From positions 1 to 60,857 of the forward strand of contig CAJOEJ010000014.1 of the NCBI GenBank assembly GCA_905233375.1: a stretch of DNA of 60,857 nt, in the 5' to 3' direction. The stretch comes from Paludibacteraceae bacterium. GTDB lineage: Bacteria; Bacteroidota; Bacteroidia; Bacteroidales; Paludibacteraceae. The stretch's first letter is position 1. Every line of letters begins with the position of its first letter. Made by a program: the position numbers and the translations under genes. Below, piece by piece: positions 1-8,348 of this stretch. Under the pieces are notes generated by a model. It did not search any database. It had not been told where the DNA came from and saw nothing but the letters and a program-made list of their open reading frames with translations.

Positions 1-136
1 GCCGGAGATCGAACCCGAAGGTCTCGATCAAATCACCAATGACCAAGTACAAAGTACCAAGGTCATCCGTGACGGTATGCTCCTCATCGAGCGGAACGGC
101 AAGACCTATAACGCTACCGGAGCAGAGGTTCGATAA
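1..136 (+). CDS. C-terminal end of a secreted protein (partial)
   Basis: The frame is open from the left edge and stops at TAA 134-136, so only about 44 codons are visible and the protein's main function cannot be told. The end reads IRDGMLLIERNGKTYNATG followed by AEVR and the stop. This resembles the short tails that end the proteins at 8349-10205, 33600-36431 and 41429-43231: an Ile-x-Arg-x-Gly stretch, an aromatic residue, then G-x-x-V/I and the terminus. Tails of this kind in Bacteroidales are usually on exported proteins, so a secreted protein is inferred. Codons 38-67 come from the TACAAAG-type repeat and encode the peptide VQSTK. Confidence 0.7.
   Translation, partial: PEIEPEGLDQITNDQVQSTKVIRDGMLLIERNGKTYNATGAEVR
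38..67 (+). repeat. TACAAAG-type element, copy 1 (in frame)
   Basis: The stretch contains AAGTACAAAGTACCAAGG and encodes VQSTK in the partial gene at 1-136. It is the most diverged of the copies; the others are at 19227-19249, 54934-54957, 59811-59850 and around 57848-57914. Confidence 0.6.
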
Positions 137-190
137 GGCTCGGAATTTTTCTGCCACTTGATCGAGACAATGTCGAGACGATCACCTGAC

Positions 191-243
191 AAAGACGAGA
201 AAGAGACGAGACAGAGACGAGATAGAGACGAGACTAAGACGAG
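191..243. repeat. 11-bp tandem repeat, locus A
   Basis: Four full 11-bp units stand head to tail: AAAGAGACGAG (200-210), ACAGAGACGAG (211-221), ATAGAGACGAG (222-232) and ACTAAGACGAG (233-243), preceded by a 9-bp partial unit at 191-199. Read on the other strand the unit is CTCGTCTnnnT, the same unit as in the repeat at 13988-14042. The repeat lies in the gap between the partial gene and the lipoprotein gene at 351. Confidence 0.85.
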
Positions 244-295
244 AGTAACCCGACGGTCACTCGAACGCATCTCGGAACGTCATCGTAATTACCAG

Positions 296-321
296 CCATG
301 CGGGATTGAACCCCCGCATGG
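296..321 (+). other. Perfect 9-bp hairpin before the lipoprotein gene
   Basis: CCATGCGGG (296-304) pairs with CCCGCATGG (313-321) around an 8-base loop. No T-run follows, so it is not a standard intrinsic terminator. It lies 29 bp before the start at 351 and could sit in the leader of that gene. Confidence 0.45.
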
Positions 322-350
322 TGACTAAGAGAGTTAAAATTGACACCTAT

Positions 351-1172
351 ATGAAAAAGATGATTTCCTTTCTTGCCTTCGCCGCAGTGATACTCGGCGT
401 GGCGTCGTGTGACAACACCAACAACAACGACGTGAAGCTTAATCGCTTCAAGATAACGGTGGATAACATCACCGTTTCGAAAGCGCACATTGTCATCACA
501 CCGCCCGACGAGCAGATGTATTATACCTATTGTCTGTTCAACGAAGCCACATTCAACTGGTTCAAGTCAAAGCCGGATGGGTTGCAATCTGCGTTGAAAG
601 TCTGGGAGCCAGAACAAGGCATCGATGATTATGTATATAATCTCTTTCCTGACACCAAATATGTAATGTGTGTATGTGAGAAAGATAAAGAAAACGATGT
701 CATGGTCGGCGAAGTGGAGTATATACGTTTCCAGACACTCGGCGGGCTCCAGCCGAAACTGCCGGAAGACCTTGTGGACGAAGGGACGTCTTTGCCCATG
801 ACCGGAGAATGTTGGTTTGCTCTGGATATGGATGGCATTATTGTGATAGATGGTAAATATCCGATTCCCGATTCGCAAGATGAGTCCTTGTACACTGTAC
901 TGTATTTCATTTCGGATAAGTTGACAGGACATTTCACAACGGATGACTTGTACTCCTATCTGTTTGCTTTCTCCTATACGGATATAAAGGACAGCGAAGG
1001 GCATAATGCCGGCGAAGGGCTTTCTGTCTGTGCCGCCGACATTACGGGTACCTATAATGAGGATACCAAAAAATATACGTACGAAGGATGGTGTGAGTAC
1101 TACTCAAAGGATGATGGTCTGCTCCGCCTCCCCCTCTCCTTCGAATGCACCGAATGGATACCAAAGGATTAA
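351..1172 (+). CDS. Lipoprotein with fibronectin-III-like N-terminal region, unknown function
   Basis: Protein of 273 residues. The start at 351 is preferred to the upstream ATG at 306 because MKKMISFLAFAAVILGVASC is a complete lipoprotein signal with the lipidated Cys at residue 20, while the upstream codons overlap a hairpin. After the signal comes a beta-rich stretch (KLNRFKITVDNITVSKAHIV) that resembles the Fn3-like domains common at the start of Bacteroidales lipoproteins. The rest is acidic and rich in aromatic residues, with no recognised catalytic motif. Probably anchored to the outer membrane. The next gene starts 32 bp downstream, so the two may be co-transcribed. No function is assigned. 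Confidence 0.8.
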   Translation: MKKMISFLAFAAVILGVASCDNTNNNDVKLNRFKITVDNITVSKAHIVITPPDEQMYYTYCLFNEATFNWFKSKPDGLQSALKVWEPEQGIDDYVYNLFPDTKYVMCVCEKDKENDVMVGEVEYIRFQTLGGLQPKLPEDLVDEGTSLPMTGECWFALDMDGIIVIDGKYPIPDSQDESLYTVLYFISDKLTGHFTTDDLYSYLFAFSYTDIKDSEGHNAGEGLSVCAADITGTYNEDTKKYTYEGWCEYYSKDDGLLRLPLSFECTEWIPKD

Positions 1173-1204
1173 TTCATAAATGGTTAAATGCTTAAATTGT
1201 ATAT

Positions 1205-1789
1205 ATGCTTATGAACCCGAAAGCTAAAAACTGGATTATTGGAATCATCTCCTTCGTCGCGGGAGTGATTATTATCGTGATCGGCTTCTTTGTCCTCACA
1301 ATCTATGTGTCCTTCATCCGGGAGAAGGAGGATGCCGATACAGAGGAGGAAGAACCGTTTGTAACCATGGTGGACGACGAGACGATGCGTATGCACGCTT
1401 CTTTCCAGTTGCCTATGATCGCCTCTGGACGGTGCGAAGAAATACCCATGTCTTCCATTCCCGTGGGGAGTTGGTGGACCGATGGAGACATCTATTACAA
1501 AGTGCTCTCCAACGATGCCGATACACTCTATATGATGGGAACGAGCCTCTCGGATCCACCGGGGATAGAGCTCACGTTTGTCAAAGAGGATTTCTACATG
1601 AAAACCTACGGCTCGTCAGCCTTTGCAATGTATGACAGCCGGGCGCTGGCTTATCAGTTGAAGCTCGCTGATGGATCCTTTACACAATTCATCGTTTCCT
1701 ATTACGATGAGGATTGGCTGAGCCCGCAATCTATACTCCAGCGCTATAGCGGAAAAGGACTCGGGAAATATAATGGATTATTTGATTAA
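1205..1789 (+). CDS. Single-pass membrane protein, unknown function
   Basis: Protein of 194 residues; the ATG at 1211 (MNPKAKNW) is an equally good start. A strong transmembrane segment (about residues 10-37, IIGIISFVAGVIIIVIGFFV) is followed by a short acidic stretch with a run of glutamates (DADTEEEEPF) and a soluble domain of about 140 residues. The orientation is not certain. No family is recognised. It lies between two lipoprotein genes on the same strand with short gaps, suggesting one transcript of envelope proteins. Confidence 0.7.
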   Translation: MLMNPKAKNWIIGIISFVAGVIIIVIGFFVLTIYVSFIREKEDADTEEEEPFVTMVDDETMRMHASFQLPMIASGRCEEIPMSSIPVGSWWTDGDIYYKVLSNDADTLYMMGTSLSDPPGIELTFVKEDFYMKTYGSSAFAMYDSRALAYQLKLADGSFTQFIVSYYDEDWLSPQSILQRYSGKGLGKYNGLFD

Positions 1790-1848
1790 TAACTATTTTT
1801 ATAAACAACTATTTTTTTAACAACCAAATTAATTAATTATTATTTGTT

Positions 1849-2268
1849 ATGAAACGTAAATTTATTATGCTGTGTGTATTGGTGGGCGTAGCTCTCCTGC
1901 ACACCGGGTGCTTCCTTTTCAGCACTTCCACTTCAACTCCTTCGCAACCGACCGTGGACTATGCGCCGCAACAAATGCGTAACGGTGCCTATTTCTCTTT
2001 CACCGGTTCCCAGGGTTCGGCAATCAAGATCACCTTCCAGAGCCTGAACACGGCGGATCTTTCCGCTTGCAGCGCTTCCGGAGGACGTATCAATGCCGCT
2101 TATTACCACTACGACGGATTCAACAAGGCGACACTGACTTACAACTACTCGCCTAATGGTGGTCTGTCCAGCCAGTACAAGGCGGAACTCCAGTTCACCG
2201 GCGAGTCAGGTGGTACGATCACTTTCAGCGATACCAAAGAGAGTGCTTCGTTCACCTATCGCCCGTAA
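1849..2268 (+). CDS. Small lipoprotein, unknown function
   Basis: Protein of 139 residues. MKRKFIMLCVLVGVALLHTGC is a lipoprotein signal with lipobox LHTGC, Cys at residue 21. A Ser/Thr/Pro-rich linker follows (STSTSTPSQPT), then about 95 residues rich in alternating polar and aromatic residues (AYFSFTG, KITFQSL, ATLTYNY, ASFTYRP). This looks like one compact beta-barrel or beta-sandwich, possibly lipocalin-like, but no motif proves it. The AT-rich leader at 1790-1848 has no clear promoter, so the gene may be read through from 351-1789. Confidence 0.75.
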   Translation: MKRKFIMLCVLVGVALLHTGCFLFSTSTSTPSQPTVDYAPQQMRNGAYFSFTGSQGSAIKITFQSLNTADLSACSASGGRINAAYYHYDGFNKATLTYNYSPNGGLSSQYKAELQFTGESGGTITFSDTKESASFTYRP

Positions 2269-2311
2269 AAAAAGAGGAACCATTCGTTCAACCCTTTAAC
2301 AACGATTTCAT

Positions 2312-3811
2312 ATGAGAACCAAATCCGTTATTTGCCTCCTCGTAGCTGCCATGCTGACCGCTATACCGGTTCATGCACAATTCGGTGGTAACCTGAACCG
2401 CATCAAAGGGACAGTAGAGCAGGCAAACAAGAAGAAAGAGGTCGAGAAGCAGAAACAGGAAACCCAACAGAAACAGGAAACCCAGCAGAAACAGGTTGCC
2501 GAAGTTTCGAAAGGGGCTGGCGTCATCTACTATGTCAGCGCCGCGGGTACTGCACGTGCCGACGGCAAGAGTGCCGCTACACCGAAGAAAGACCTGCAGG
2601 CCGTTCTCAACCTGATCCGGGACAATAATGAGAACGGAGCCGTTGTACGTATTGCCGAAGGTAACTACCTCGGATACATGAACTCCGGGTACATCGAGAT
2701 CTACAACTTCATTACGCTCGAAGGTGGATGGAACAAGGACTTCACCCAGCGTAATCCGCTCAAGTACATTACCCGTATCGAACCGACGCAGGACCAGTTG
2801 GGCTCGAATGGCAGCAAAGGTGTGATACATATCAACCGTGCCCTGGATGACGTGATGGCGAAAAAGCCCAAAGGGAATCTGGTCATCGACGGTATCTTCA
2901 TCAACCTCGGTTATGAGAACCACTACATGCCGGCTGACCCCAGCGACCCGCGGAACGGCTGTCCTTCCAAGAAATTCGAGACAGGACGAATGGTGGATGC
3001 TATCCCGCCCCAGGTGGAACACCAGATGTTCCGCTCTGACGGTTGGATCGCAGGAAATGTCACCATCCGTAACTGCGTCTTTGCAAACGGTGTGTACTTC
3101 GCCCTTCAGTTTGGCTCACGTTGCGGTGAAGTGGAGATATGCAACAATGTCTTCATCTCCAACCGCTACGGTGCGTGCCGTGTGGACGGAGGGGACAAAG
3201 ACGGCGAAGCGGTGCATGTCAATTTCCACCACAACACCGTTGCCTTCAGCTGGTGTCGTGACAAGGAGATGGGTGATATGGGATATGGATACGAGTGTAT
3301 GACCAAGGTCAACTGCGATATCCACCATAACATCTTCGCCTGCAACAACTACGCCGCCATCGCACGTACTCACGTGCTGGGCGGACCTGACAAGGTCATC
3401 GAAGCAAAGCGCAAAACGAACATCTACAACAATGCGTTCTTTATGAATGCGGCGGATCTCCAACTGCCTCCTACCGGCGGCGGTAAATGGACCAACGTCA
3501 AGGTGGCTCAGTTCGAGGACTTGGACGAGAGCGTCATCCCGCAGGTGGAAGGAAACTTCGAGCTGCAGAAGGGCGATGCTTTCATCAACGCGCTCGATCA
3601 GGACTATCTTGAGGGATTCGCCAAACTGAAAGTGGTTCGTAGCAGTTCCTTCGATGCCAATTCGGCGGCTAACAGCTACCGTCAGGCGCATGGTCTGAAC
3701 ATGCAGGGAACGGAGACCATCCGCGTATCCATGTATGGAAACCGCTATAACTTCGACAAAGCGCTCCAGCTATTCGGTGCCAAATCGAACTACGGAGCAC
3801 AAAAACCCTGA
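2312..3811 (+). CDS. Secreted right-handed parallel beta-helix protein
   Basis: Protein of 499 residues. The signal peptide MRTKSVICLLVAAMLTAIPV ends at an Ala-x-Ala-like site before Gln. Residues about 35-65 form a Lys/Gln-rich coiled coil with a duplicated KQETQQ block that is also duplicated in the DNA. Then comes VIYYVSAAGTARADGKS, the usual opening of pectate-lyase-like repeats (Tyr-Val-x5-Gly near the start of the helix), followed by regularly spaced strands ending in Asn (VTIRNCVF, VEICNNVFISN, VNFHHNTVAF, CDIHHNIFACNN). This is the asparagine-ladder pattern of parallel beta-helices. Catalytic residues of a known polysaccharide lyase are not evident. Likely a surface or periplasmic carbohydrate-binding or -cleaving protein; substrate unknown. 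Confidence 0.8.
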   Translation: MRTKSVICLLVAAMLTAIPVHAQFGGNLNRIKGTVEQANKKKEVEKQKQETQQKQETQQKQVAEVSKGAGVIYYVSAAGTARADGKSAATPKKDLQAVLNLIRDNNENGAVVRIAEGNYLGYMNSGYIEIYNFITLEGGWNKDFTQRNPLKYITRIEPTQDQLGSNGSKGVIHINRALDDVMAKKPKGNLVIDGIFINLGYENHYMPADPSDPRNGCPSKKFETGRMVDAIPPQVEHQMFRSDGWIAGNVTIRNCVFANGVYFALQFGSRCGEVEICNNVFISNRYGACRVDGGDKDGEAVHVNFHHNTVAFSWCRDKEMGDMGYGYECMTKVNCDIHHNIFACNNYAAIARTHVLGGPDKVIEAKRKTNIYNNAFFMNAADLQLPPTGGGKWTNVKVAQFEDLDESVIPQVEGNFELQKGDAFINALDQDYLEGFAKLKVVRSSSFDANSAANSYRQAHGLNMQGTETIRVSMYGNRYNFDKALQLFGAKSNYGAQKP

Positions 3812-3817
3812 TGACAA

Positions 3818-4267
3818 ATGACATTTCGTTCTTATATGGCAATGGCTGCTGCGCTCCTCCTGAGCGCAGCGGTCTTTGCTGCTTCTGATATGAGCAAGAT
3901 TTCTTATCTCCAATACAGATGTCTGGAAGGCATTGAGTTGACGCATTATGTGTTCATGCTCGATGAGAAAGCCACTCCCTGGCTGGTTCAGGTAGTGGAT
4001 AACAATATCGAGACCTCGCCCCGCAAAAAGGCAACGAAGGACTTCGTACGTTCACTCCAAGAGTTGGTGGAACAAGGCGACGTCTTCTCCTACGAACGCG
4101 AGTATTACGCCGAACCCGAAGTGTGCGGAGGTGCCAAATGGGAACTCGAAGTGCGCCTCCAAGACGGACAAGCGGTCTATTCTTCCGGGCGTGCCGTGTA
4201 CCCGCCAAAAAGCATCATCGAGGAACTGGGTCTGCTGTGTAAAAGTTTTCTCTACCAAAGACCATGA
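3818..4267 (+). CDS. Small exported protein, unknown function
   Basis: Protein of 149 residues beginning MTFRSYMAMAAALLLSAAVF, a signal peptide with likely cleavage in AVFAASD. The mature part of about 125 residues has mixed alpha/beta character and two cysteines. No family is recognised. It begins 6 bp after the beta-helix gene and its TGA overlaps the ATG of the glycosyltransferase (ATGA at 4264-4267), which suggests translational coupling and a role in the same envelope process. Confidence 0.72.
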   Translation: MTFRSYMAMAAALLLSAAVFAASDMSKISYLQYRCLEGIELTHYVFMLDEKATPWLVQVVDNNIETSPRKKATKDFVRSLQELVEQGDVFSYEREYYAEPEVCGGAKWELEVRLQDGQAVYSSGRAVYPPKSIIEELGLLCKSFLYQRP

Positions 4268-5610
4268 TCCGTACTTTCTTTCTTCCGGGCAGAGTGTGCC
4301 CGACGCAAGCCGTCCGTGACATCGCACAACAAGCCGACACACGGTACACGGCGATTTGTCTCAAACCCACCATTGAGTGGGTTTATCTCGGTCAGGAACG
4401 TATGGTTCAGGTCATGGAAATGACCGGTGCAACCATGGTGTACAGCGACCGTTTCCACAAACTGGCGGACTCCGATGAGGGCTTCCGGGTAGTGGAGGCG
4501 CCCGTGATCGACTATCAGGAGGGTGCCCTGCGGGATGACTTTGATTTCGGAGCGGTACTCCTGTGGGATACTAACAAACTCAAACAAATCGTCGCACAGA
4601 TGGATACGGACTATGAGTTCGCAGGCTTGTACGACCTCCGCTTGCGTGCCGGCTCCCTCGTCCATATACCCGAATACCTGTATTACGAAGTCGAAACCGA
4701 CACCCGCAAGTCGGGCGAGAAACTGTTTGACTACGTCGATCCGCGTAACAGAGCCGTGCAGATAGAGATGGAGCAGTGCGTCACCGCGCATCTCAAGCGT
4801 ATAGGTGCGTATCTCCAACCGGGTGTCTGGCAGCCCCTTCCCGAAGCGGATGACTCCTATCCCGTAACGGCGAGTGTGATCATCCCCTGCAAGAATCGTG
4901 CCCGTACGATCGCCGATGCCATCCGCTCTGCTCTCAGCCAGAAAGTGCGCGACGGCTATTCGTTCAATGTCATCGTCGTCGATGACAACTCGACAGACGG
5001 AACGGCGGAGATCATTCAAACAATAGCAAACGACCTCAAACGATCTCAAACAACATCCAACCTGATTTATATTGCCCAGGATAAATCTTGGCATGCTATC
5101 GGCGGTAACTGGAACGTGGCGGTGCATGACCCCCGTTGCGGCAAGTACGCCATTCAGCTGGACAGCGATGACACGTACTACGACGAGACGACCGTGCAGC
5201 GCTTCATCGACGCCTTCGAATCCGCCCCGTATGGAATGGTAATTGGTACCTACCAACTGACCAATATGGCGGGAGACATCCTGCCTCCCGGCATCATTGA
5301 CCATAAAGAGTGGACGGATGACAACGGTCGTAACAACGCCTTGCGTATCAACGGGCTCGGCGCTCCGCGCGGCTTCTATGTACCCTTGCTTCGCACAATC
5401 AATTATCCCACGACCAAGTACGGCGAAGACTATGCCGTGGGGCTGCGCATAAGTCGTGAATGGCGCATCGGACGCATCTACGACGTGCTGTATAACTGCC
5501 GCCGGTGGGAGGACAACTCCGATGCCAACTGCGACATCGTCGCCATGAACCGCAATAACTGGTACAAAGACCGCTTGCGCACATGGGAGTTACAAGACAG
5601 ATTAAAGTAG
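4264..5610 (+). CDS. Family 2 glycosyltransferase with extra N-terminal domain
   Basis: Protein of 448 residues. The C-terminal half (from about residue 200) is a GT-A fold: TASVIIPCKNRARTIADAI, then VIVVDDNSTDGTAEII (nucleotide-binding Asp pair) and AIQLDSDDTYYDE (DxD metal and sugar-nucleotide site). The N-terminal 195 residues contain MVYSDRFHKL and DFGAVLLWD, which look like the acceptor half of a second GT2 domain without its own nucleotide-binding start. No membrane segments, so cytoplasmic. The sugar and acceptor are unknown. It overlaps its upstream neighbour by 4 bp and the SpoIID gene by 28 bp. A 10-bp near-repeat (CCTCAAACGA, TCTCAAACAA) at about 5031-5060 encodes a loop after the first helix. 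Confidence 0.88.
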   Translation: MIRTFFLPGRVCPTQAVRDIAQQADTRYTAICLKPTIEWVYLGQERMVQVMEMTGATMVYSDRFHKLADSDEGFRVVEAPVIDYQEGALRDDFDFGAVLLWDTNKLKQIVAQMDTDYEFAGLYDLRLRAGSLVHIPEYLYYEVETDTRKSGEKLFDYVDPRNRAVQIEMEQCVTAHLKRIGAYLQPGVWQPLPEADDSYPVTASVIIPCKNRARTIADAIRSALSQKVRDGYSFNVIVVDDNSTDGTAEIIQTIANDLKRSQTTSNLIYIAQDKSWHAIGGNWNVAVHDPRCGKYAIQLDSDDTYYDETTVQRFIDAFESAPYGMVIGTYQLTNMAGDILPPGIIDHKEWTDDNGRNNALRINGLGAPRGFYVPLLRTINYPTTKYGEDYAVGLRISREWRIGRIYDVLYNCRRWEDNSDANCDIVAMNRNNWYKDRLRTWELQDRLK

Positions 5611-6617
5611 GCATTCTGACAGCGCCGCATATAGAGTACGAGCAGCGGGAACACACGTTCCTGCTGAAGAACGTGCGTATCGGTATAGGTTTTCACTGGG
5701 ATCGTTACGAAGACCAGGAGTTTGCGGGTTCTCTCGAGATCCGCAATAATCCGGATGGCACCCAAACGGCTGTCAACACGCTCGATCTCGAGGACTATCT
5801 CTGTTCCGTGATCAGCTCGGAGATGAGCGCCAACAGCCCGATGGAACTCCTCAAAGCACATGCCGTCATCAGCCGCTCGTGGGCGATACGCGCAATCGGT
5901 CACCCGAATCATGACGGCTATGATGTCTGCGGCGATGACCATTGTCAGCGCTATGAGGGCTTGCGACGCATGAACGAGCGCGCGGTGCAAGCCGTACGTG
6001 ACACCGCACACGAAGTGCTGATGTATAACGGTGAGATTTGCGATTGCAGGTACTACAAGTGTTGCGGCGGGCGTTCCGAAGTATGGCGGACATGCTGGGA
6101 GGACATAGACGTGCCGTATATACAATCGGTGGAGTGCCCTTACTGCGGGCGGGTGAGTGCCAAGACACTGCGTCTGGTTCTCAACGACTACGATCAGGAG
6201 ACCAGGGATTTTCATGAGTGGAAGGTCACTTATACCGCCGCCGAATTAGGTGAGATCATTCGTACCAAGTCGGGCATTGATTTCGGAGACATCGTGGATC
6301 TGGTTCCGCTGCAACGCGGAGCGTCGGGGCGGATCTGCCGGCTCCAGATTGTTGGTACCAAACGCACCGAAGTCATCGGCAAGGAACTGAAGATCCGCAT
6401 GTGGTTAAGTCCCACCTGTCTCTACTCCAGCTGGTTCGATATAGAGAAAGAACCCTTGGACACCGAACCTCGTCACTTTGTTCTTTCCGGTCACGGATGG
6501 GGACATGGCGCAGGGCTGTGCCAGATAGGAGCCGCACAAATGGCGGAAGAAGGATTCACGTACAAACAGATTCTCACGTTTTATTACCGCAGTGCGGTAT
6601 TGGGCACGCATTCATGA
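5583..6617 (+). CDS. SpoIID/LytB domain protein
   Basis: Protein of 344 residues. The C-terminal signature LSGHGWGHGAGLCQIGAAQM followed by FTYKQILTFYY is diagnostic of the SpoIID/LytB family, as is LEDYLCSVISSEMSANSPME in the first half. In Firmicutes SpoIID is a lytic transglycosylase that cleaves glycan strands lacking stem peptides; the role in Bacteroidales is not established. No signal peptide is visible: the protein starts MGVTRQIKVGILTAPHIEYE, so either export is unusual or the protein is cytoplasmic. A cysteine-rich segment is present (CDCRYYKCCGG, CPYCG). The gene overlaps the glycosyltransferase by 28 bp and shares ATGA with the next gene. Confidence 0.9.
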   Translation: MGVTRQIKVGILTAPHIEYEQREHTFLLKNVRIGIGFHWDRYEDQEFAGSLEIRNNPDGTQTAVNTLDLEDYLCSVISSEMSANSPMELLKAHAVISRSWAIRAIGHPNHDGYDVCGDDHCQRYEGLRRMNERAVQAVRDTAHEVLMYNGEICDCRYYKCCGGRSEVWRTCWEDIDVPYIQSVECPYCGRVSAKTLRLVLNDYDQETRDFHEWKVTYTAAELGEIIRTKSGIDFGDIVDLVPLQRGASGRICRLQIVGTKRTEVIGKELKIRMWLSPTCLYSSWFDIEKEPLDTEPRHFVLSGHGWGHGAGLCQIGAAQMAEEGFTYKQILTFYYRSAVLGTHS

Positions 6618-7789
6618 GCGGTCATTCGTTCCAAATAGCGGATCTGGCGTTGCAGCGGTCGCGTTACAAACACTTGTCGGATGACGAGTGGAGGTGGTTC
6701 CTGCAGCAGGTCGAGGGCAAGGAACGGACGGCGGACAAACTGCCTTCCTTCGCCGCAATAGAAAACTGGTGGTATCCTGTGCGTCTCAGTTGCGAGCAGT
6801 GTTCGTCCGAGATCACCGCGAAGTACAAAGCAAGTCTGCTGACCGCCAACTCTTCTTCGCATTCGGCGTTTGCGGATCTGACAGGAGGATACGGTGTCGA
6901 TACCTTCTTTCTCAGCGGACATTTTACGCACACGGACTACGTGGAGCAGGATGCGGAGTTATGCCGCATCGCCGCACATAATTTCAGCCTTCAGCCCTCC
7001 GATATAGCCGTTCATAACACCACCGCCGAAACATTCCTCGCGACCGCCGGTCAGTACGATCTCATATTTGCCGACCCCTATCGCCGTGACAGCCATGGAG
7101 GCAAAGTGTTCCGTTTGGCGGATTGCACGCCGGATTTAGTGCAGTTATTGCCCGCTATTATGGAGCATCTGAACCCCGACGGACTTATCCTACTCAAGCT
7201 GTCCCCGATGCTTGATATCTCCCAGGCGCTCAAGGAGTTGTCGGTAGTCCGTGACCCCGCTTCTCTTGTCCGTTGGAACGTGCATGTGGTAGCGGTCAAG
7301 AATGAGGTGAAAGAAGTTCTGTTTATCGGTACAAAGGGACAAGATACCGGGAACCCGGAAACCATTACCGCTATCGATCTTGCGGAACCTGAAAACGCCT
7401 TTGTGTTCATCCGTGACGAAGAGCACGAGGCTGTCTGCCGGATGGTATCCCGTACATCTTCGCATCCTACCTTCCTCTACGAACCCAATGCGGCGGTATT
7501 GAAGTCAGGGGCGTACAAACTCGTTGCGCAGCGCTTCGGTTTGCAGAAACTGGATGTCAACACACATCTGTATGTCTCCGACACGCTGGTGGAGCATTTC
7601 CCCGGACGCGTGTGGAAGATTATCCATGACTCGTCCCCGCTGTCCCAGGCCAATATCATCTGCCGCAATTACCCCTTGACACCCGAACAACTGAAGAAGA
7701 AAATGCGGGTACGAGATGGCGGGAATACCTATCTTATAGCTTGCCGTGTAGCACAAAAAACCACCGTTTTTGTTGCAGAACGCGTCTAA
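6614..7789 (+). CDS. Class I SAM methyltransferase with THUMP-like domain (PG_1098-type)
   Basis: Protein of 391 residues with the start at 6614, in the ATGA overlap with the SpoIID stop; the longer frame from 6401 only reads through the upstream gene. FADLTGGYGVDTFFLS is motif I of a Rossmann methyltransferase and DLIFADPYRRD carries the catalytic DPxR-type motif IV. The C-terminal 150 residues, ending LKKKMRVRDGGNTYLIACRV, match the THUMP-like end of the Porphyromonas PG_1098 family, an RNA- or base-modifying type of methyltransferase. The substrate is unproven. Last gene of the chain that begins at 2312 or 3818; the next gene has its own promoter. Confidence 0.85.
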   Translation: MSGHSFQIADLALQRSRYKHLSDDEWRWFLQQVEGKERTADKLPSFAAIENWWYPVRLSCEQCSSEITAKYKASLLTANSSSHSAFADLTGGYGVDTFFLSGHFTHTDYVEQDAELCRIAAHNFSLQPSDIAVHNTTAETFLATAGQYDLIFADPYRRDSHGGKVFRLADCTPDLVQLLPAIMEHLNPDGLILLKLSPMLDISQALKELSVVRDPASLVRWNVHVVAVKNEVKEVLFIGTKGQDTGNPETITAIDLAEPENAFVFIRDEEHEAVCRMVSRTSSHPTFLYEPNAAVLKSGAYKLVAQRFGLQKLDVNTHLYVSDTLVEHFPGRVWKIIHDSSPLSQANIICRNYPLTPEQLKKKMRVRDGGNTYLIACRVAQKTTVFVAERV

Positions 7790-7812
7790 TTTACACTTTT
7801 TTGTTCAAAAAC

Positions 7813-7861
7813 TTGCATATATGCAAGAATTTTCGTACCTTTGCAGCGCAAATTATGCGCT
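7813..7861 (+). promoter_or_regulatory. Promoter and leader hairpin of the HIT gene
   Basis: The -33 element is TTG at 7813-7815 and the -7 element TACCTTTG is at 7836-7843, 20 bp apart. The -33 element lies in a 14-bp palindrome TTGCATATATGCAA (7813-7826). Directly after the -7 box GCGCA (7847-7851) can pair with TGCGC (7857-7861) around AATTA, so the transcript would begin with a small hairpin. Confidence 0.8.
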
Positions 7862-7900
7862 AACGGAGTTAATTAGTAAAAACCAAACATATCAACCTGT

Positions 7901-8335
7901 ATGCATTCCGATCCGAAAGAGTGTCTCTATTGTACCAACAATGAGACCTTGCACAATCTCATGATAGAGATTTGTCATTTGCGTGTTTCCCGTGCTTTTG
8001 TCTTCAAAGAGCAGACCTATCACGGTCGTTGTCTGGTGGCGTATGACCATCATGTGAACGACCTGAACGAACTCAACGATGAGCAGCGCAACTTGTTCAT
8101 GGCGGACGTGGCGGACGTGACACGCGCGATGCAGAAACTGTTCCAGCCGGAGAAGATCAACTACGGAGCATATTCCGACAAACTGAGCCACCTCCATTTC
8201 CATCTGGCACCCAAGTACGTGGATGGTCCGGACTACGGAGGCACGTTCCAGATGAACCCCGGAAAGGTCTATCTGTCCGATGATGAGTATGCGCAAACGG
8301 TCGCTGCGCTGAAAGCGGAATTACAGAAACAATAA
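7901..8335 (+). CDS. HIT family nucleotide hydrolase
   Basis: Protein of 144 residues. The histidine triad is H97-L-H99-F-H101 in SHLHFHLAPK, and NYGAYSDK before it fits the family. An N-terminal ECLYC motif resembles the zinc-binding cysteines in some HIT proteins. HIT hydrolases cleave dinucleoside polyphosphates or nucleoside phosphoramidates through the middle histidine. Cytoplasmic; no signal peptide. The gene has its own promoter and is followed 13 bp later by the LRR gene, which could be read from the same transcript. Confidence 0.9.
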   Translation: MHSDPKECLYCTNNETLHNLMIEICHLRVSRAFVFKEQTYHGRCLVAYDHHVNDLNELNDEQRNLFMADVADVTRAMQKLFQPEKINYGAYSDKLSHLHFHLAPKYVDGPDYGGTFQMNPGKVYLSDDEYAQTVAALKAELQKQ

Positions 8336-8348
8336 AAACATACTACTT

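Noticed and set aside
6401..6613. Longer N-terminus for the THUMP-like methyltransferase
   Set aside because: This part only reads the SpoIID gene in another frame; the family start fits ATG 6614 in the ATGA overlap.
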